64,000 bases of DNA from Blastomyces gilchristii SLH14081 (taxonomy: Eukaryota > Ascomycota > Eurotiomycetes > Onygenales > Ajellomycetaceae): positions 182,033 through 246,032 of the forward strand of contig NW_003101663.1 in assembly GCF_000003855.2 (NCBI RefSeq), written 5' to 3'. Positions within the stretch are counted from its first letter, which is position 1. Every line of letters begins with the position of its first letter. The translations under genes were made by a program, and so were the position numbers. Below, piece by piece: positions 48,331 to 60,669 of this stretch. The notes beneath the pieces are model-generated. The model searched no databases, was not told the origin of the DNA, and worked only from the letters and a program-made list of their open reading frames with translations.

Positions 48331-48344
48331 GTCTCAAACATGAT

Positions 48345-50413
48345 ATAAGAAGCTTCTGATTATAAATACTATAGTTAATCTTCATAGATTATATCTTTTA
48401 TAAGAAAAAGATTACTGAAACTCAGTTTTCATTTAACTGTAGTTATAAGACTATTTCTGAAATTATAAAGAAGAAGACATTTGTCTCTAATCTGATTAAG
48501 AGTAAGAGATTAAAGTGAAACAGTATCACTGTGTCTATGAATATCTGTTTCAATCTTATGAAGACTCTGTAAGCTTCTGAGATAAGAAAGTTCTCACAGC
48601 TCTCTCTTCTTAATAATCTTTTCATTCTCTGTTTATGAAATGACTTCTTCTTATTTTCATTCTTCAGCATGTCTGTAAGAGTTAAGAAGATTCTTATAAA
48701 TGTAAAGATAAACTATCTATAGAAATTCATAAAGCTCAGAAAGATCTGAATCTCATGAATACTAGTTAGCTTCAGTTATAATAGAATAATCTTAACTTAC
48801 AAAGATTTCATCTAAATATTATATACAGTGATTACATATTCTAGAAAATTAATTCAATAGATACTGAAGTTATACTTTATAAACTTAATATATAGTTCTG
48901 TCTCATCTAAGATCTTTAACACACTTCATATATGCTCAGTGTGTTCTTTCTTCTTCACAGAGTATATCATCACATTATTCAGATATATTATCATGAAGAC
49001 ATTCAGATATATATGAAGTATTTTATTAATGAAAGACTGAAATACTGTAAGAGTATTAGTCAAGTCAAAAGACATTACTAGATATTCAAATAATCTCAGT
49101 ACAGTTCTAAAGACAGTCTTTTATTCATTCTCAGATCATATTCACAGCTATGTATATATATTAATCATATTCAGTTGTATGAATATGACAGCTTCTGTGA
49201 GATAATTAATCACATTCTTAATTAGAGACAGGAAATAGTGACTCTTTATTATTTTACAGTTCAGATTATAATAGTCTATATATAATCTGAGATCTTCATT
49301 CTTCTTCTTTATGAATATTACAGAGGCTTTTACAGAGATCTGTGAAGATTAAATAAAGTCATTCTTCAGATTCTTCTTTATATAGATCTGTAAGACCTCT
49401 GTCTTATAATAAGAGAGCTTATAGATTAATCTTCAGAAGGGTTTCTACTCTTCTATTAAATCTATTATCAGATTCTTCTCATAGTGAGAAGAAAGCTCAG
49501 CTGTCTTTACTAAGCTAAACATCTCTGTGAGATCTCAGTATTTCTCTGATATCTGAAGCTTAGTTTTCATGACTGTGAAGTTCTCAGATATTTATAAAGT
49601 TATTATATAGATGAGCTTGTCTTCTCTAATTAACTTTACAGCATTAACTGATTCTATCTTCATAAGTGAGTCTATCAATACTGATTGAAAGTATAAATCT
49701 GACTCATGAACAGCTATGTGCAGATTATGTCTTTGAAGTCATATAAGTCTTAAGTATATGATATCTGTGATATCTGTAATAATTACAGTTTCTGCAAATC
49801 TTCTTCAGATTTCAGAGAGATCTTATAATTCAAAGATAACTCTTATAAGTCTCTTAGCTCTCAGATCTGAGTTCTCACACTCTGCTTATTATAAGAGCAG
49901 ATTCTCAGTTTCTATTATTCAGCTTATTCACTCTACAAGTTTTAGAGACACTACAGTGATCTGAGATTCTGAGTTTATCAATACTTCTTATACTTACAGA
50001 ACAGCAGTACTACAGCACAGTCTCTTCTCATAAGCAAGCATTTTCATCAGAGAAGTAACAGATTCAGATATCAGCTTTAAGACTCTTAAGAAGACTGTTA
50101 CTAACTCTGTCTGTAACTTCTTAAATTTCTATTTTAATTTGTTCAGACAGTTTGTATAAAGATGTTCTAATTTAGAATAAATGAAGTAGAGACTCTTTTT
50201 CTTAATCTTTCTGTTATACACTCTGTTCACAGAAGCTTGTGAAGCTCTTTCTCTCTGCTCAGTAGTTAGATATGAATCTCTCTATATCTTATCATCTTTT
50301 CTCAGTAAATCTGTTCTCTGTTGTTCTGACTCTTATGAGATCAGTCAGTGATCTGCTCTTCACAGATCTGTGACTCTCACAGTGATCTGTAAGTAGTAAA
50401 TGAGAGTTATCAG
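48345..50413 (-). mobile_element. Gypsy-3 retrotransposon, upstream half (reverse transcriptase)
   Basis: Minus-strand continuation of Gypsy-3. RNase H start at 48,443-48,670 has FIRLKQIFIDTVILFHFN and LLIRLETN. Reverse transcriptase above it shows MIIYLNNVMIYSV (about 48,940-48,985), LYIKFIKYNFSIY, and in the N-terminal part DLRLYIDYYNLNCKI (about 49,250-49,310). Its gag and 5' LTR are missing: sequence recognisable as Gypsy stops before 50,413, where the hAT copy begins without a terminal repeat. So Gypsy-3 was cut by a deletion or rearrangement. Confidence 0.75.
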
Positions 50414-51503
50414 TTACAATTAATATATACAAGTTCTGTTTCAAAGTTAGTATTATAGTTCTATATAATATGAAGTATTATCAAAGATTATTACTTACTA
50501 GAGAATTGTGTTTCACTATCTTTACATCTCTAATATCTGCTTATTCAAATCTCTGATAGTTAGTATTATAGTAGTCTTAGATTAATTTAATATATAAGTC
50601 TTATTTCTTCTCTATTTAATCTTGAGAAGTGTAAATATTAATTTAATAAGAGAAATCTAGTAGAGCTGCTACAGTATAGTACTCTGTAAAAGATTGTTCA
50701 GTTTTACTGTAATAATATACTAGTTTATTTCTTATAGTAATAATAGTCTGTGCTATAGTATTATTTTAGACTGAATTTCTTTTTAAGTGATTTAACTGCT
50801 TCTTAAAATAAGTAAATAAACTGTTATACACTTATCAGACTGACTGCAGTATTGATGTATGAGTGATTGAAACTATTTTTATTATCTTATAAAACTGAAA
50901 TAGTNNNNNNNNNNNNNNNNNNNNNNNNNNNNNNNNNNNNNNNNNNNNNNNNNNNNNNNNNNNNNNNNNNNNNNNNNNNNNNNNNNNNNNNNNNNNNNNN
51001 NNNNTTCAACTGAGTTCACTTTATATCAGAAAGTTTTAATATCTGAATCTTTTCTCAATCAGAGTGTTACACTCAATGATTAATTATCAGATATAATCAA
51101 AGAGTCTGAATAATTGTCTTATATATTGAACTTTACTATATTCTAATATTCTGTATTATATTCAGTGATGTGACTAATTTATTTATTTATTAAATATCAT
51201 GAAATTATTATTATTATTTAGAGAAGATATAAATTACATTAGTAATGTTTCAAATCTGTGATATTTAAATTATTAGTCAATCTATTTAAAATTAACAGTA
51301 GTGTTACTAAAAAGTATTATTAAAAAATAATATTGAAAAGTGTTATTAAAAAATATTATCTTTTATAAAGTAAATATAAAAGTTACTTAAGTAATTACTT
51401 TTATCTTATTTTTATCTTAAGAATCAGTTATCTTATTATTCATTATCTTGATATTAAGATTCTTTATCAGTGTTTATATTACAAGTTGAATCATATAAGT
51501 AAT
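50414..51503 (-). mobile_element. Truncated hAT copy A, left part
   Basis: Matches 52,207-53,211 of the inner hAT almost base for base, apart from transitions. It includes the transposase C-terminal region on the minus strand. No terminal inverted repeat is present at 50,414, so the copy is truncated there. It is cut at 51,503 by the insertion of the inner hAT (target duplication TAAGTAAT at 51,496-51,503) and resumes at 57,538. Confidence 0.8.
50905..51004. other. Assembly gap (100 N)
   Basis: Exactly 100 N bases. In the parallel copy the flanks (ACTGAAACAGT and TTCAACTGAG) are separated by only 15 bp (52,698-52,712), so the true missing sequence is probably about that short. Confidence 0.95.
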
Positions 51504-52206
51504 TAGACTGGCCGGCGGGACCATGAATTTCACATTTGATCTCATTTGATCTGGTCTCATACATTTCTTGATGTGAGTCCCACCAGAACCAAGCCTCAAA
51601 AAAATCTGAAAATGAATCATTTCTGAGAGAAATGATGTGAAAAATGACCAGATTTAATTCAAGAACAGTGAAATGAGAGTAATTTCTCAGAATAAACTGT
51701 GAAAGATAATCATTCTTTCAAAATCAGAATAAGACTGAGACTGAAGATCAAAATCAGTCTCATTCAGTTCATTCAGTGATTGCTTATATAATCAGAATTT
51801 GATAATGATTATTGATAATGCTCATGAAACAACTAAATACATTCTTATACAAGTTTATTCTTTACTTTCTCATGAAAACTACACTTCTCTGATATACTGT
51901 GATCAGAGATATTAAACTGTCTGATAATTTCATATTTTATAATCATGAGTTTCTTGATTGTTTCTTCTTGTAATTATTCTCAGTGATAGTGATAAATATC
52001 TTGACTTGAGTTGAACTTTCACTTTATTCTCACCCCTGTCAATGAAATTGTCAGAATATCATGTATCATCAGTGCAATAGTTAAATATGTACTCTCAACA
52101 ATTTTTCATAACTCTAGAATTGATTTGATGTGTAAATTCATTGAATTATCTTGAAGATAGCAGTCAAATTCAGTTTTATAAGTATGTAGTTTTGTCTGAT
52201 TTTTGA

Positions 52207-53600
52207 TTGTAATCAATGTATGTAAGTTCTGTTTCAAAGTTAGTATTATAGTTCTATGAGATATGAAGTGTTATCAAAGATTGTTACTTATTAGAGAATT
52301 GTATTTCACTGTCTTTATATCTTGAACATCTGCTCATTCAAATCTCTGATAGTTGATATTGTAGTAGTCTCAGACTAATTTAATATATGAGTCTCATTTC
52401 TCCTCTGTTCAATCTTGAGAAGTGTAGATATTAACTTGATGAGAGAGATCTAGTAGAGCTGCTACAGTATAGTACTCTGTAAAAGATTGTTCAGTTTTAC
52501 TGTAGTAATATATCAGTTTATTTCTTACAGTAATAATAGCCTGCACTATAGCATCATCTCAGACTGAATTTCTTTTTGAGTGATTCAACTGCTTCTCAAG
52601 ATAAGTAAATAAACTGTTATACATTCACCAGGCTGACTGCAGTATTGATATACAAGTGATTGAGACTGTCTTTGTTATCTTATAAAACTGAAACAGTAAA
52701 TCAATCATATATTTCAACTGAGTTCACTTCATATCAGAAAGTTTCAATATCTGAATCTTTTTCTGATCAGAGTGTTACACTCAATGATCAATCATCTGAT
52801 ATAATTGAAGAGTCTGAATAGTTATCTTATGTATTAAACTTCACTGTGTTCTAATATTCTATATCATATTCAGTGATGTGACTGATTTATTTATTTATTG
52901 AATATTATGAAATTGTTATTATTATTTAGAGAAGATATAAATTGCATTAGCAATGTTTTAAATCTGTGATATTTAAATTATTAGTCAATCTATTCAAAAT
53001 TAACAGTAGTATTATCAAAAAGTATTATTAAAAAGTAATATTAAAAAGTGTTGTCAAAAAACATTATCTTTTATAAAGTGAATATAAAAGTTACTTAAGT
53101 AATCACTTTCATCTCATTCTCATCTCAAGAATCAGTTATTTCATTATTCTTCATCTCAATGTTAAGATTCTTTATCAGTGTTTATATCACAAGTTAAACT
53201 ATATAAGTAATACAGGAAATATGACCTTATTTATCATTTCAGGAATGCAAAGCCAATTTTTGCTTCAAGCTCTTCATCATAGTATAGTTATTCACAGCAT
53301 TATCAGTTGTAATTATAAGAAGACTGAGACTAATATTTCAATAGTCATTTTTAATCACAGTCATTAATATCTCTGTTATATAATTCTCAGTATGACTACT
53401 GATCAATGATTCAAATTCAATTAATATCTCTTAATAAGTTCAGTTCTCATCAATGTAATAACATGTAACTCTTATAAATGTAAGATTGTTTATACTAGTT
53501 CATGCATTCACTGTGAGAGACACTCTTTGATGATTCTTCAACTCTGATTCTAGATGTTGTATATTGACTTTGTAGTATATCTTGAGATTGAACTGAAGAC
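52207..53600 (-). pseudogene. hAT transposase remnant (copy B)
   Basis: On the minus strand, from high to low coordinates: VSLTVNA, stop, TSINNLTFI and CYYIDENRTY (about 53,430-53,530), which match the hAT core D-x-W-T-S...N; then LLITTDNAVNNYTMMKSLKQKL (about 53,270-53,330) with the conserved TTDNAVNN; then CITYIV-LVI for the C-x2-H block; and near 52,380-52,520 KLIYYYSKTE and YYTVAALLDLSHQVNIYTSQD. The Trp of the first motif is a stop codon. C-terminal dimerisation sequence is not clear. More residues are kept than in copy A. Confidence 0.75.
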
Positions 53601-54933
53601 AGAATTGATGTGAAATATGAAGATTTGAATTAAGCATTTGAAGAAGTGTTCAGAATTTGAGGTTTTCAATTAATTAAAGAGAAAGATTCAGAGATATACA
53701 TATATGAAGTAATTATTCACAGAAGTTATCAGATAAGAGTTATGAAATCAGAGTACTAATACATGATCATTTTCACATGATTTCCTTCAAATTAAAAAGT
53801 TAGTATTATCAAAAATCATTATCTAGTAGAGCAACTTACCAGCTCAGTAGTAATTTTCTAATTATTTTTCTTTTATTGTCTGCATTCTGATAACTTCAGA
53901 TGTCAGAAAATTTCTCTAAAGTTATGATTAGTTTATAATAAATGTTTCTGAATAGAGTTGCAGTGATTGTAGCAGAGAGATAACTCTTCAGTAATCTGCA
54001 ATACAATCTGTTAATAATTATTTCATAGTTCATCTCAATGTTTGTGTTGAGTTTTTCATAAATTTCATGACCTGAAATCAGATGTGAAGAATGAAGTAGT
54101 TATTCATCATAATTGAAAGAGAGTATTCTGTGTTGAATTATAAATAATGTAGACTTTGTAATTCACAGTGATTTTTTAAAGAGTTTATGAATCTTCAATA
54201 GAAATAAAAGAAGTGAAAGAAGTGAATTCAGAAGACATGATAATAATTTAAGAAAGATAATAATTTATTTTCAATAACTGATCACTGATGTGTGTAAGAA
54301 GAATTAATATAAGAGAAAATAATCTTATTTCTTAGCTTAGTTATAATTTTAGTACTAACTCAGATTGAATATCATTGATGTATAAAAGTAAATAAATAAT
54401 CTTGATTAATCTCTGTCATATTTCTTGAAATATATTAATATTGTGAAAGAGAGTGTTATCAAATTATATTATTAAATGATATTATTAAAAATATATTAAT
54501 ATTATAAATATCAATGTTGAAAAAATGTTGATACTTATACATTATAGTGATTTGTGAATCATGATAGTTAAATATATATATATATATATATCATTCCTGA
54601 CTTGATTACAACTTGTACAATAATTTTTGAAAACTCAAAATCAATTTTAATTATTAATAATTAAAAACTTAAACTTATAACTAACTAATATAAAAAGAAA
54701 AAAATCTACTTCTTCTCTTTCTCATTCTTCTTATCATTCTTCATAATTCACTTCTCATTCTTCTTCTTCTTCTTCTTCTTCTTATCTGAGATAATAATCA
54801 CCTCAAAATCTCTCTTCACTGCCTTCTCAGAGAAGAGTTCTCACTGCTTTCTCTCAGTCAGATCAATCTGCATCTCAAAATCTCACATTTTCTGGTCTGC
54901 TATCTCGGGTTCCATCTCAGCAGTAAGCAGATT

Positions 54934-55112
54934 ATTATTATTATTATTCTTCAATTATAGATGTATGCAGTCAGAGACTATGACATCTACCTGAGAATCT
55001 TTAGTTCTCAGGGTTTTTCCTATATCTATAGAGTCAACTATTATACATTTATCAATTTCAAATATGCAAAATCAGAAAATTCCAGCCCAGAATACAAAAA
55101 CTGTTTACAAAA
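54934..55112 (-). mobile_element. 5'-truncated LINE fragment (3' end only)
   Basis: 179 bp matching the last part of the LINE at 40,66x-40,840, including the AAT-repeat tail. Flanked by the 14-bp duplication GCAGTAAGCAGATT (54,920-54,933 and 55,113-55,126). The empty site is seen in hAT copy A at about 59,244-59,256. A typical truncated LINE insertion. Confidence 0.88.
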
Positions 55113-55765
55113 GCAGTAAGCAGATTGACATGCTCAGAGAGCAGAGCTGTCTTCTCAATGTTCTGAATCATGAAGTGCATTCAAGACCTGAACAAGATCT
55201 TAATTCCCTTCTTCTCTGCCAGCTCCTGCTAATCAATTAGAGAATAGAAGTATTATCAAAAATCATTATCTTTTAATAAATAAAAAACTTATCAGTTTTG
55301 ACTTCTTTATCTTCTACTTTAACACTCTCTCAATCTTCTTCTGCTGTTACTTATTTATAGCAACACTCTTCTTCTCTCTCTCTCTCTTTATCTTAATCTC
55401 AAATCATTCTCAGAACTTCTTCTGATCTCACTGCTGCTGTATAAGACTCTTCACTGTCTTCTTCTTCAATCTCTCATAGACAGCATCATCTGCATTATTT
55501 CTATACTTAGTTCAGTCTAAATCTATCAGAAGTGTTACTTAAAATTGTTATTATTCTACTCTCTTACAGAGCCTCTTCAAGGTATTATAATATGTCTTAT
55601 AATCTGTCTCTTCTCACTTGAACATCTTCTTCTTCTCTCTCTTCAATCTGTAATAGTACTTACGTGTCTTGATGATCTGCAGAACCGCAGAATATTTGAA
55701 GAGAGATAACATGATTAATTTCAGTGAGTATTGAAGAGAGATGAAGATAGAAGAGATAATTAAAA

Positions 55766-55862
55766 ATGATATAATGATGATAATGATAATAATGATGATA
55801 ATAGTAATAATAATGATAATAGTGATGATGATAATGATGATAATAATGATGATAATAATGAA
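55766..55862. repeat. GAT/AAT microsatellite
   Basis: An imperfect run of GATAAT and GATGAT triplets (TGATGATAATGATAATAATG type) of about 95 bp. A simple repeat inside the hAT element. Confidence 0.85.
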
Positions 55863-56951
55863 AGAGAGAGTGTATTAAAATATATTACTGACTTATCAAA
55901 TATAAAGAGACTCAAAGAAAATATTAACAGCTTTCAGTGATATATAGAAACAGCTACAGTGTTGTATAGTAATATCATCTTTATTCAATGCATGCACTAT
56001 TGATATTCTTTGTATACAGTTATCATATAATCTGTATCAGAGATACATGCAGAAAACAGATCTTTGTTACTAGAATAAATAATTGCAGCAATTCTCTGTT
56101 TTCATATTATAAAGATAAGTTATTCTTATTTCTTTCTTCTCTCTTTTCTCTTCTTCAATCAATCACTAATTTCAAGCTGATATGAAAACTATTAAAACAC
56201 TCTCAGAAACTCTCAAATTGAAGAGTATAGATTAATCAAATTTCAAATGCAGAAGAAATCAAATTATCTTCTATAGATTCAATTATTCACTCTCTCTTAA
56301 ATAAAACAGCAGTTACATTCCCTCTCCTCTCAATCAAATGATGGCCTGTGAAAAGTGAGTATCACACCAGGTCATAATGATCAACACAGTCTCAGCACAC
56401 AGGGCTGCATATGCACAGTGTGTGCTGAACTGAGAGACTGTGTGAGTTGCAAACTGATGACAGCATCTCAGAGAGAGCTGTGCAGTGTGAGAAAGCTATA
56501 ACTCTCAGTCATATGCACAGAGAATGAATCACTGCAGTAAGTGCATGTATATTGAAGTAATGCTTTTTAATAATACTCAGTCTCTGATATAATGAAAATA
56601 GAGTCTCTCTATGAGATCTGTTTCTATCAGAAGTCAGAAGATCTTATATTTTTCAAGACTATCTTTGTACACCTTGTCTGTGAAATTGATGAGAGAAATC
56701 ATCAATTTCAGTATTCTGTTCTTAATATCATTTAAGTGACAGCAGAGTTCACTCTGATCACACTTTTTAAGTGTATATTTTCTAATTATTCATATTTATA
56801 TAGATATATACTGATTATTTGTTAGATGATATTAAGATAATAGCTCATCATGACTGTGTTACTCTCACTGTGAGAGATACATAATTAGTGATAAACATTG
56901 CAAAGACTCTGAGAAGTGAGTATTTTGAGAGTGCTGTGACTCTGCAACCTT

Positions 56952-57170
56952 GATTTTTTTTTGTTTTTATTTTTTATTTTTTTCTTTTCCTTTTCTTTTT
57001 TTTTTTGTTTTTCTTTCTCTTTCTATCTCTTTTTTTTCTTTCTCTTTCTGTCTCTTTTTTTCTTTCTCTTCTTTTTTTCTTTCTCTTTTTTTTTTTTTTA
57101 TTGTGATTTTTTCTTATTATTTTGTTTTTTATTTTTTTATTATTTTTTGTATTTTACATTTTTTTTTTAA
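56952..57170. repeat. Pyrimidine (T/C) tract of about 220 bp
   Basis: The plus strand is almost only T with C, in blocks such as CTTTCTCTTTCTATCTC and CTTTCTCTTTCTGTCTC. The strong strand asymmetry gives two long meaningless Phe/Leu/Ser frames on the plus strand. Confidence 0.9.
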
Positions 57171-57537
57171 TTAAAATGATATTAATTATGATCTGTATTT
57201 AGAAAAGTAATGATATTTAATAATACTCTCTGTTGAATTTTCAACAAATGAGCACTATGTTATGATATTATGTAAGTGAGAAATGATTTCATGATCTTAT
57301 TTAATGCCATTTTCAATAATGAGATCAGAATGAAAATGTGACTAAGAATTCAAACATATTCTTTATCTGAGACTAGATTTTTATTTGAAAAGTGAATCTG
57401 AAACCTTTAATATTTGAAATAATAAGATTTGAAATCAATGTGATGAACACAAATCATGATCAGAAGTAATGCTTTTAGATAACATGATAACTGTAAAGTT
57501 TGATTCTGATCTCAGACACGGTCACACGGTCAGTCTA

Positions 57538-59452
57538 TAAGTAATACAGAGAATATGATCTTATTTATTATTTTAGAAATGCAAAGTCAATTTTTGCTTT
57601 AAACTCTTTATTATAGTGTAGTTATTCACAGTATTATTAGTTATAATTATAAGAAGACTGAGACTAATATTTTAATAGTTGTTTTTAATCACTGTTATTA
57701 ATATCTCTGTTATATAATTCTCAGTATGACTACTGATCAATGATTTAAATTCAATTAATATCTCTTAATAACTTCAGTTCTTATCAATGTAATAATATAT
57801 AACTCTTATAAATATAAGATTATTTGTACTAGTTCATACATTCACTGTGAGAGATACTCTTTAATGATTCTTCAACTCTGATTCTAGATATTATATATTG
57901 ACTTTGTAGTATGTCTTGAGATTGAACTGAAGACATAATTGATATGAAATATGAAAATTTGAATTAAGTATTTAAAGAAGTATTCAGAATTCAGAGTTTT
58001 CAATTAATTAAAGAGAAAGATTCAGAGATATATATATACAAAGTAATTATTCACAGAAGTTATTAGATAAGAGTTATAAAATCAGAGTACTAATATATAA
58101 TTATTTTTACATAATTTTCTTCAAATTAGAAAATTAGTATTATCAAAAATTATTATCTAGTAGAGTAACTTATCAGCTCAGTAGTAATTTTCTGATTATT
58201 TTTCTTTTATTATCTACATTTTGATAACTTCAGATGTTGAGAAATTTTATCAGAGTTATAATCAGTTTATAATAACTGTTTCTGAATAAAGTTACAGTAA
58301 TTATAGTAGAGAGATAACTTTTTAGTAATCTACAATATAATCTATTGATAATTATTTCATAATTTATCTCAATATTTATATTAAGTTTTTCATAAATTTT
58401 ATAACCTGAAATCAGATATGAAGAATAAAGTAATTATTCATTATAATTGAAAAAAAGCATTCTATATTGAATTGTAAATAATATAGACTTTGTAATTTAC
58501 AGTGTTTCTTTAAAGAGTTTATAAATCTTCAATAGAAGTGAAAGAAGTGAAAGAAGTGAATTCAGAAGATATAATAAAGATTTAAAAAAGATAATAATTT
58601 ATTTTTAATAAAGATAATAACTGATCACTGATGTATATAAGAAGAATTATTATAAGAGAAAATAATCTTCTTTCTTAACTTAGTTATAATTTTAGTACTA
58701 ACTCAGATTAAATATCATTAATATATAAAAGTAAATAAATAATCTTGATTAATCTCTATCATATTTCTTGAAATATATTAATATTGTGAAAAAGAGTATT
58801 ATCAAATTATATTATCAGATGATATTATTAAAAATATACTAATATTATAAATATTAATATTGAAAAAATGTTAATACTTATACATTATAGTGATTTGTAA
58901 ATCATGATAGTTAAATATATATATATATATTATTTCTGACATTGATTAGAACTTGTATAATAATTTTTAAAAACTCAAAATTAATTTTAATTATTAATAA
59001 TTATGAGCTTATAACTAACTAATATAGAAAGAAAACACTTTTTTACTATATTTTTCTCTCTTCTATCTTTTATATCTTATAATTACTCTATCTATCTCTT
59101 CTCTTATCTGAGATGATAATTATCTTAAAATCTCTTTCACTGTCTTTCAAAGAAGAAGTTCTTACTACTTCTCTCAGTCAGAATAATCTATACTTTAAAA
59201 TCCTGTATTTTCTGATCTACTGTCTCAGATTTCATCTCAGTAGTAAGCAGATTGACATACTCAGAGAGTAGAGCTGTCTTCTCAATATTCTGAATTATAA
59301 AGTGTATTTAAGATCTGAATAAGATCTTAATTCTCTTCTTCTCTATTAACTTCTGTTAATTAATTAGAGAACAGAAGTATTATCAAAAATTATTATCTTT
59401 TAATAAATAAAAAACTTATCAGTTTTGACTTCTTTATCTTCTACTTTAATAT
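57538..59452 (-). mobile_element. Truncated hAT copy A, right part
   Basis: Parallel to 53,204-55,325 of the inner hAT, without the LINE fragment. Contains the transposase core on the minus strand (near 57,610-57,880), more mutated than copy B. It is cut at 59,452 by Gypsy-2 (target sequence AATAT at 59,448-59,452); the other copy reads straight through this point. It includes a TA microsatellite near 58,915-58,930. Confidence 0.8.
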
Positions 59453-59733
59453 TGTGGCGGGCTGCGCCTGATCAATCATATAGACTATTCCGTTACACTT
59501 CACAGATTTCTACCGCTTCATTCTCGATCGCCGATCCTCAGCCGCCACGAACGCGTATGCTTCAATTCTCAGTCATTCTCAATTGCCAATCCTCAGCCAT
59601 TACATACACATATAAATATTCACTTTAATTGCTAATTCTTGCACTTTCTCTTTCTTTTCTTTCTTTAACATTTTTCACTTTGTTATATAAGATCTATTTA
59701 TTATATCAATCTATTCAGTGTAGACTTCTTACA
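59453..59733 (+). repeat. 5' LTR of Gypsy-2
   Basis: 281 bp, TG to CA. Its first 130 bp keep about ten CpGs (GATCGCCGATCCTCAGCCGC), while the last 150 bp have none. An internal repeat is visible: GATCCTCAGCC recurs as CAATCCTCAGCC about 45 bp later. Confidence 0.8.
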
Positions 59734-60669
59734 CTTGAAAAACATTCATCATCTTCTTATTAGAAATGATTATTCACACTCATTGTCTTCTTATTAGAAA
59801 CAATTACTTATTGAGAAGATATTTAAACATGTAACAATATGTAAGAAATAGAAAAACAGTTAAGCAGATAATAAGTTCTCAGATAAAAGCTTACTTATCA
59901 GTCACTCTGACTCTGTAATAAGATCTTATAAGAGAATGTCAGTGAAAGATCTGAGAGTTCTGACACTCAGATGTATGAGATATTTATATAATTACACTTC
60001 TTCAGATTTCATAGATATCACATATTCAATAAACAACATGTCTAATAACAATATGAGAGAACTCTCAAATGCAAGTATAGAAGTAATATTACAGTGACTC
60101 TGAGTAATGTTGAAATTACAACAGTAATAGATAGCTGATATGTATATAACTTAACAACTTCAATACAAGGAAATTCAATAATTAACTCAATAAGAAACTC
60201 ATGCAATTTCAATATCTACAGAATTGAATGCAAAAGCACTGAAAGAATACTTAGATACTCTTATATATTTCAATGCTTCTGATCTCACTCTCTACTCATT
60301 ATAAAGAATGAAAATGCTTATGAAACTGAGTGTAGATAAAGATATCATCAGCTTGTTAATTAATCAAGATTAATATATCAATGAATAATTGAAGAATTGC
60401 ATGAAATAGAAGTTTCATTTATAAATGAAAGCATGTGAATCAGTATTATGAATATCTGACAACATTATCAAATATCTTGATATTCTGTTCTAAGACACTG
60501 TCATATAACAGAAAGTATTAGATTGATTACAGAGTGTCTGACAGAGAAACACTTCTCTTACAATATTTATTTCTGACTTCAACACTCAGATCTTAGAAGT
60601 AGATGATCAATCTTGAAAGAATCAAATAAAGATTAGCATGCTTAAGAAGACATTGACTTTCAAACTCTT

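Larger units (their letters stand above)
40657..48344 (-). mobile_element. Tad1-like LINE (non-LTR retrotransposon), 7.7 kb
   Basis: Flanked by the 13-bp duplication ATAAGAAGCTTCT (40,644-40,656 and 48,345-48,357). On the minus strand the order is: unmutated 5' end (about 48,344-47,985), 5' region with a 155-bp repeat, ORF1 with CCHC knuckles, ORF2 with endonuclease, reverse transcriptase and RNase H, then a 3' region and an AAT-repeat tail at 40,657-40,680. This order and the RNase H after the reverse transcriptase fit the fungal Tad clade. Joining the flanks restores a continuous Gypsy-3 RNase H frame (NYSIYNQKLL followed by IIVKFFHH), which confirms the insertion borders. Both ORFs are broken. 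Confidence 0.85.
51504..57537 (-). mobile_element. hAT DNA transposon, 6.0 kb, nested in hAT copy A
   Basis: Begins TAGACTGGCCG and ends CGGTCAGTCTA, flanked by a perfect 8-bp duplication TAAGTAAT (51,496-51,503 and 57,538-57,545). The uninterrupted target is visible in its own inner copy at 53,204-53,211. A degenerate transposase runs on the minus strand (about 52,207-53,600 recognisable). The right third (55,710-57,490) has a GAT/AAT microsatellite, a small stretch of moderate GC (56,330-56,530) and a pyrimidine tract. It also holds a LINE 3' fragment. Whether the transposase copy belongs to this element or is a further insertion is open. Confidence 0.75.

Noticed and set aside
56950..57174. 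Phe/Leu/Ser-rich frames that resemble membrane proteins
   Set aside because: They come from the pyrimidine tract and have no real codon structure.
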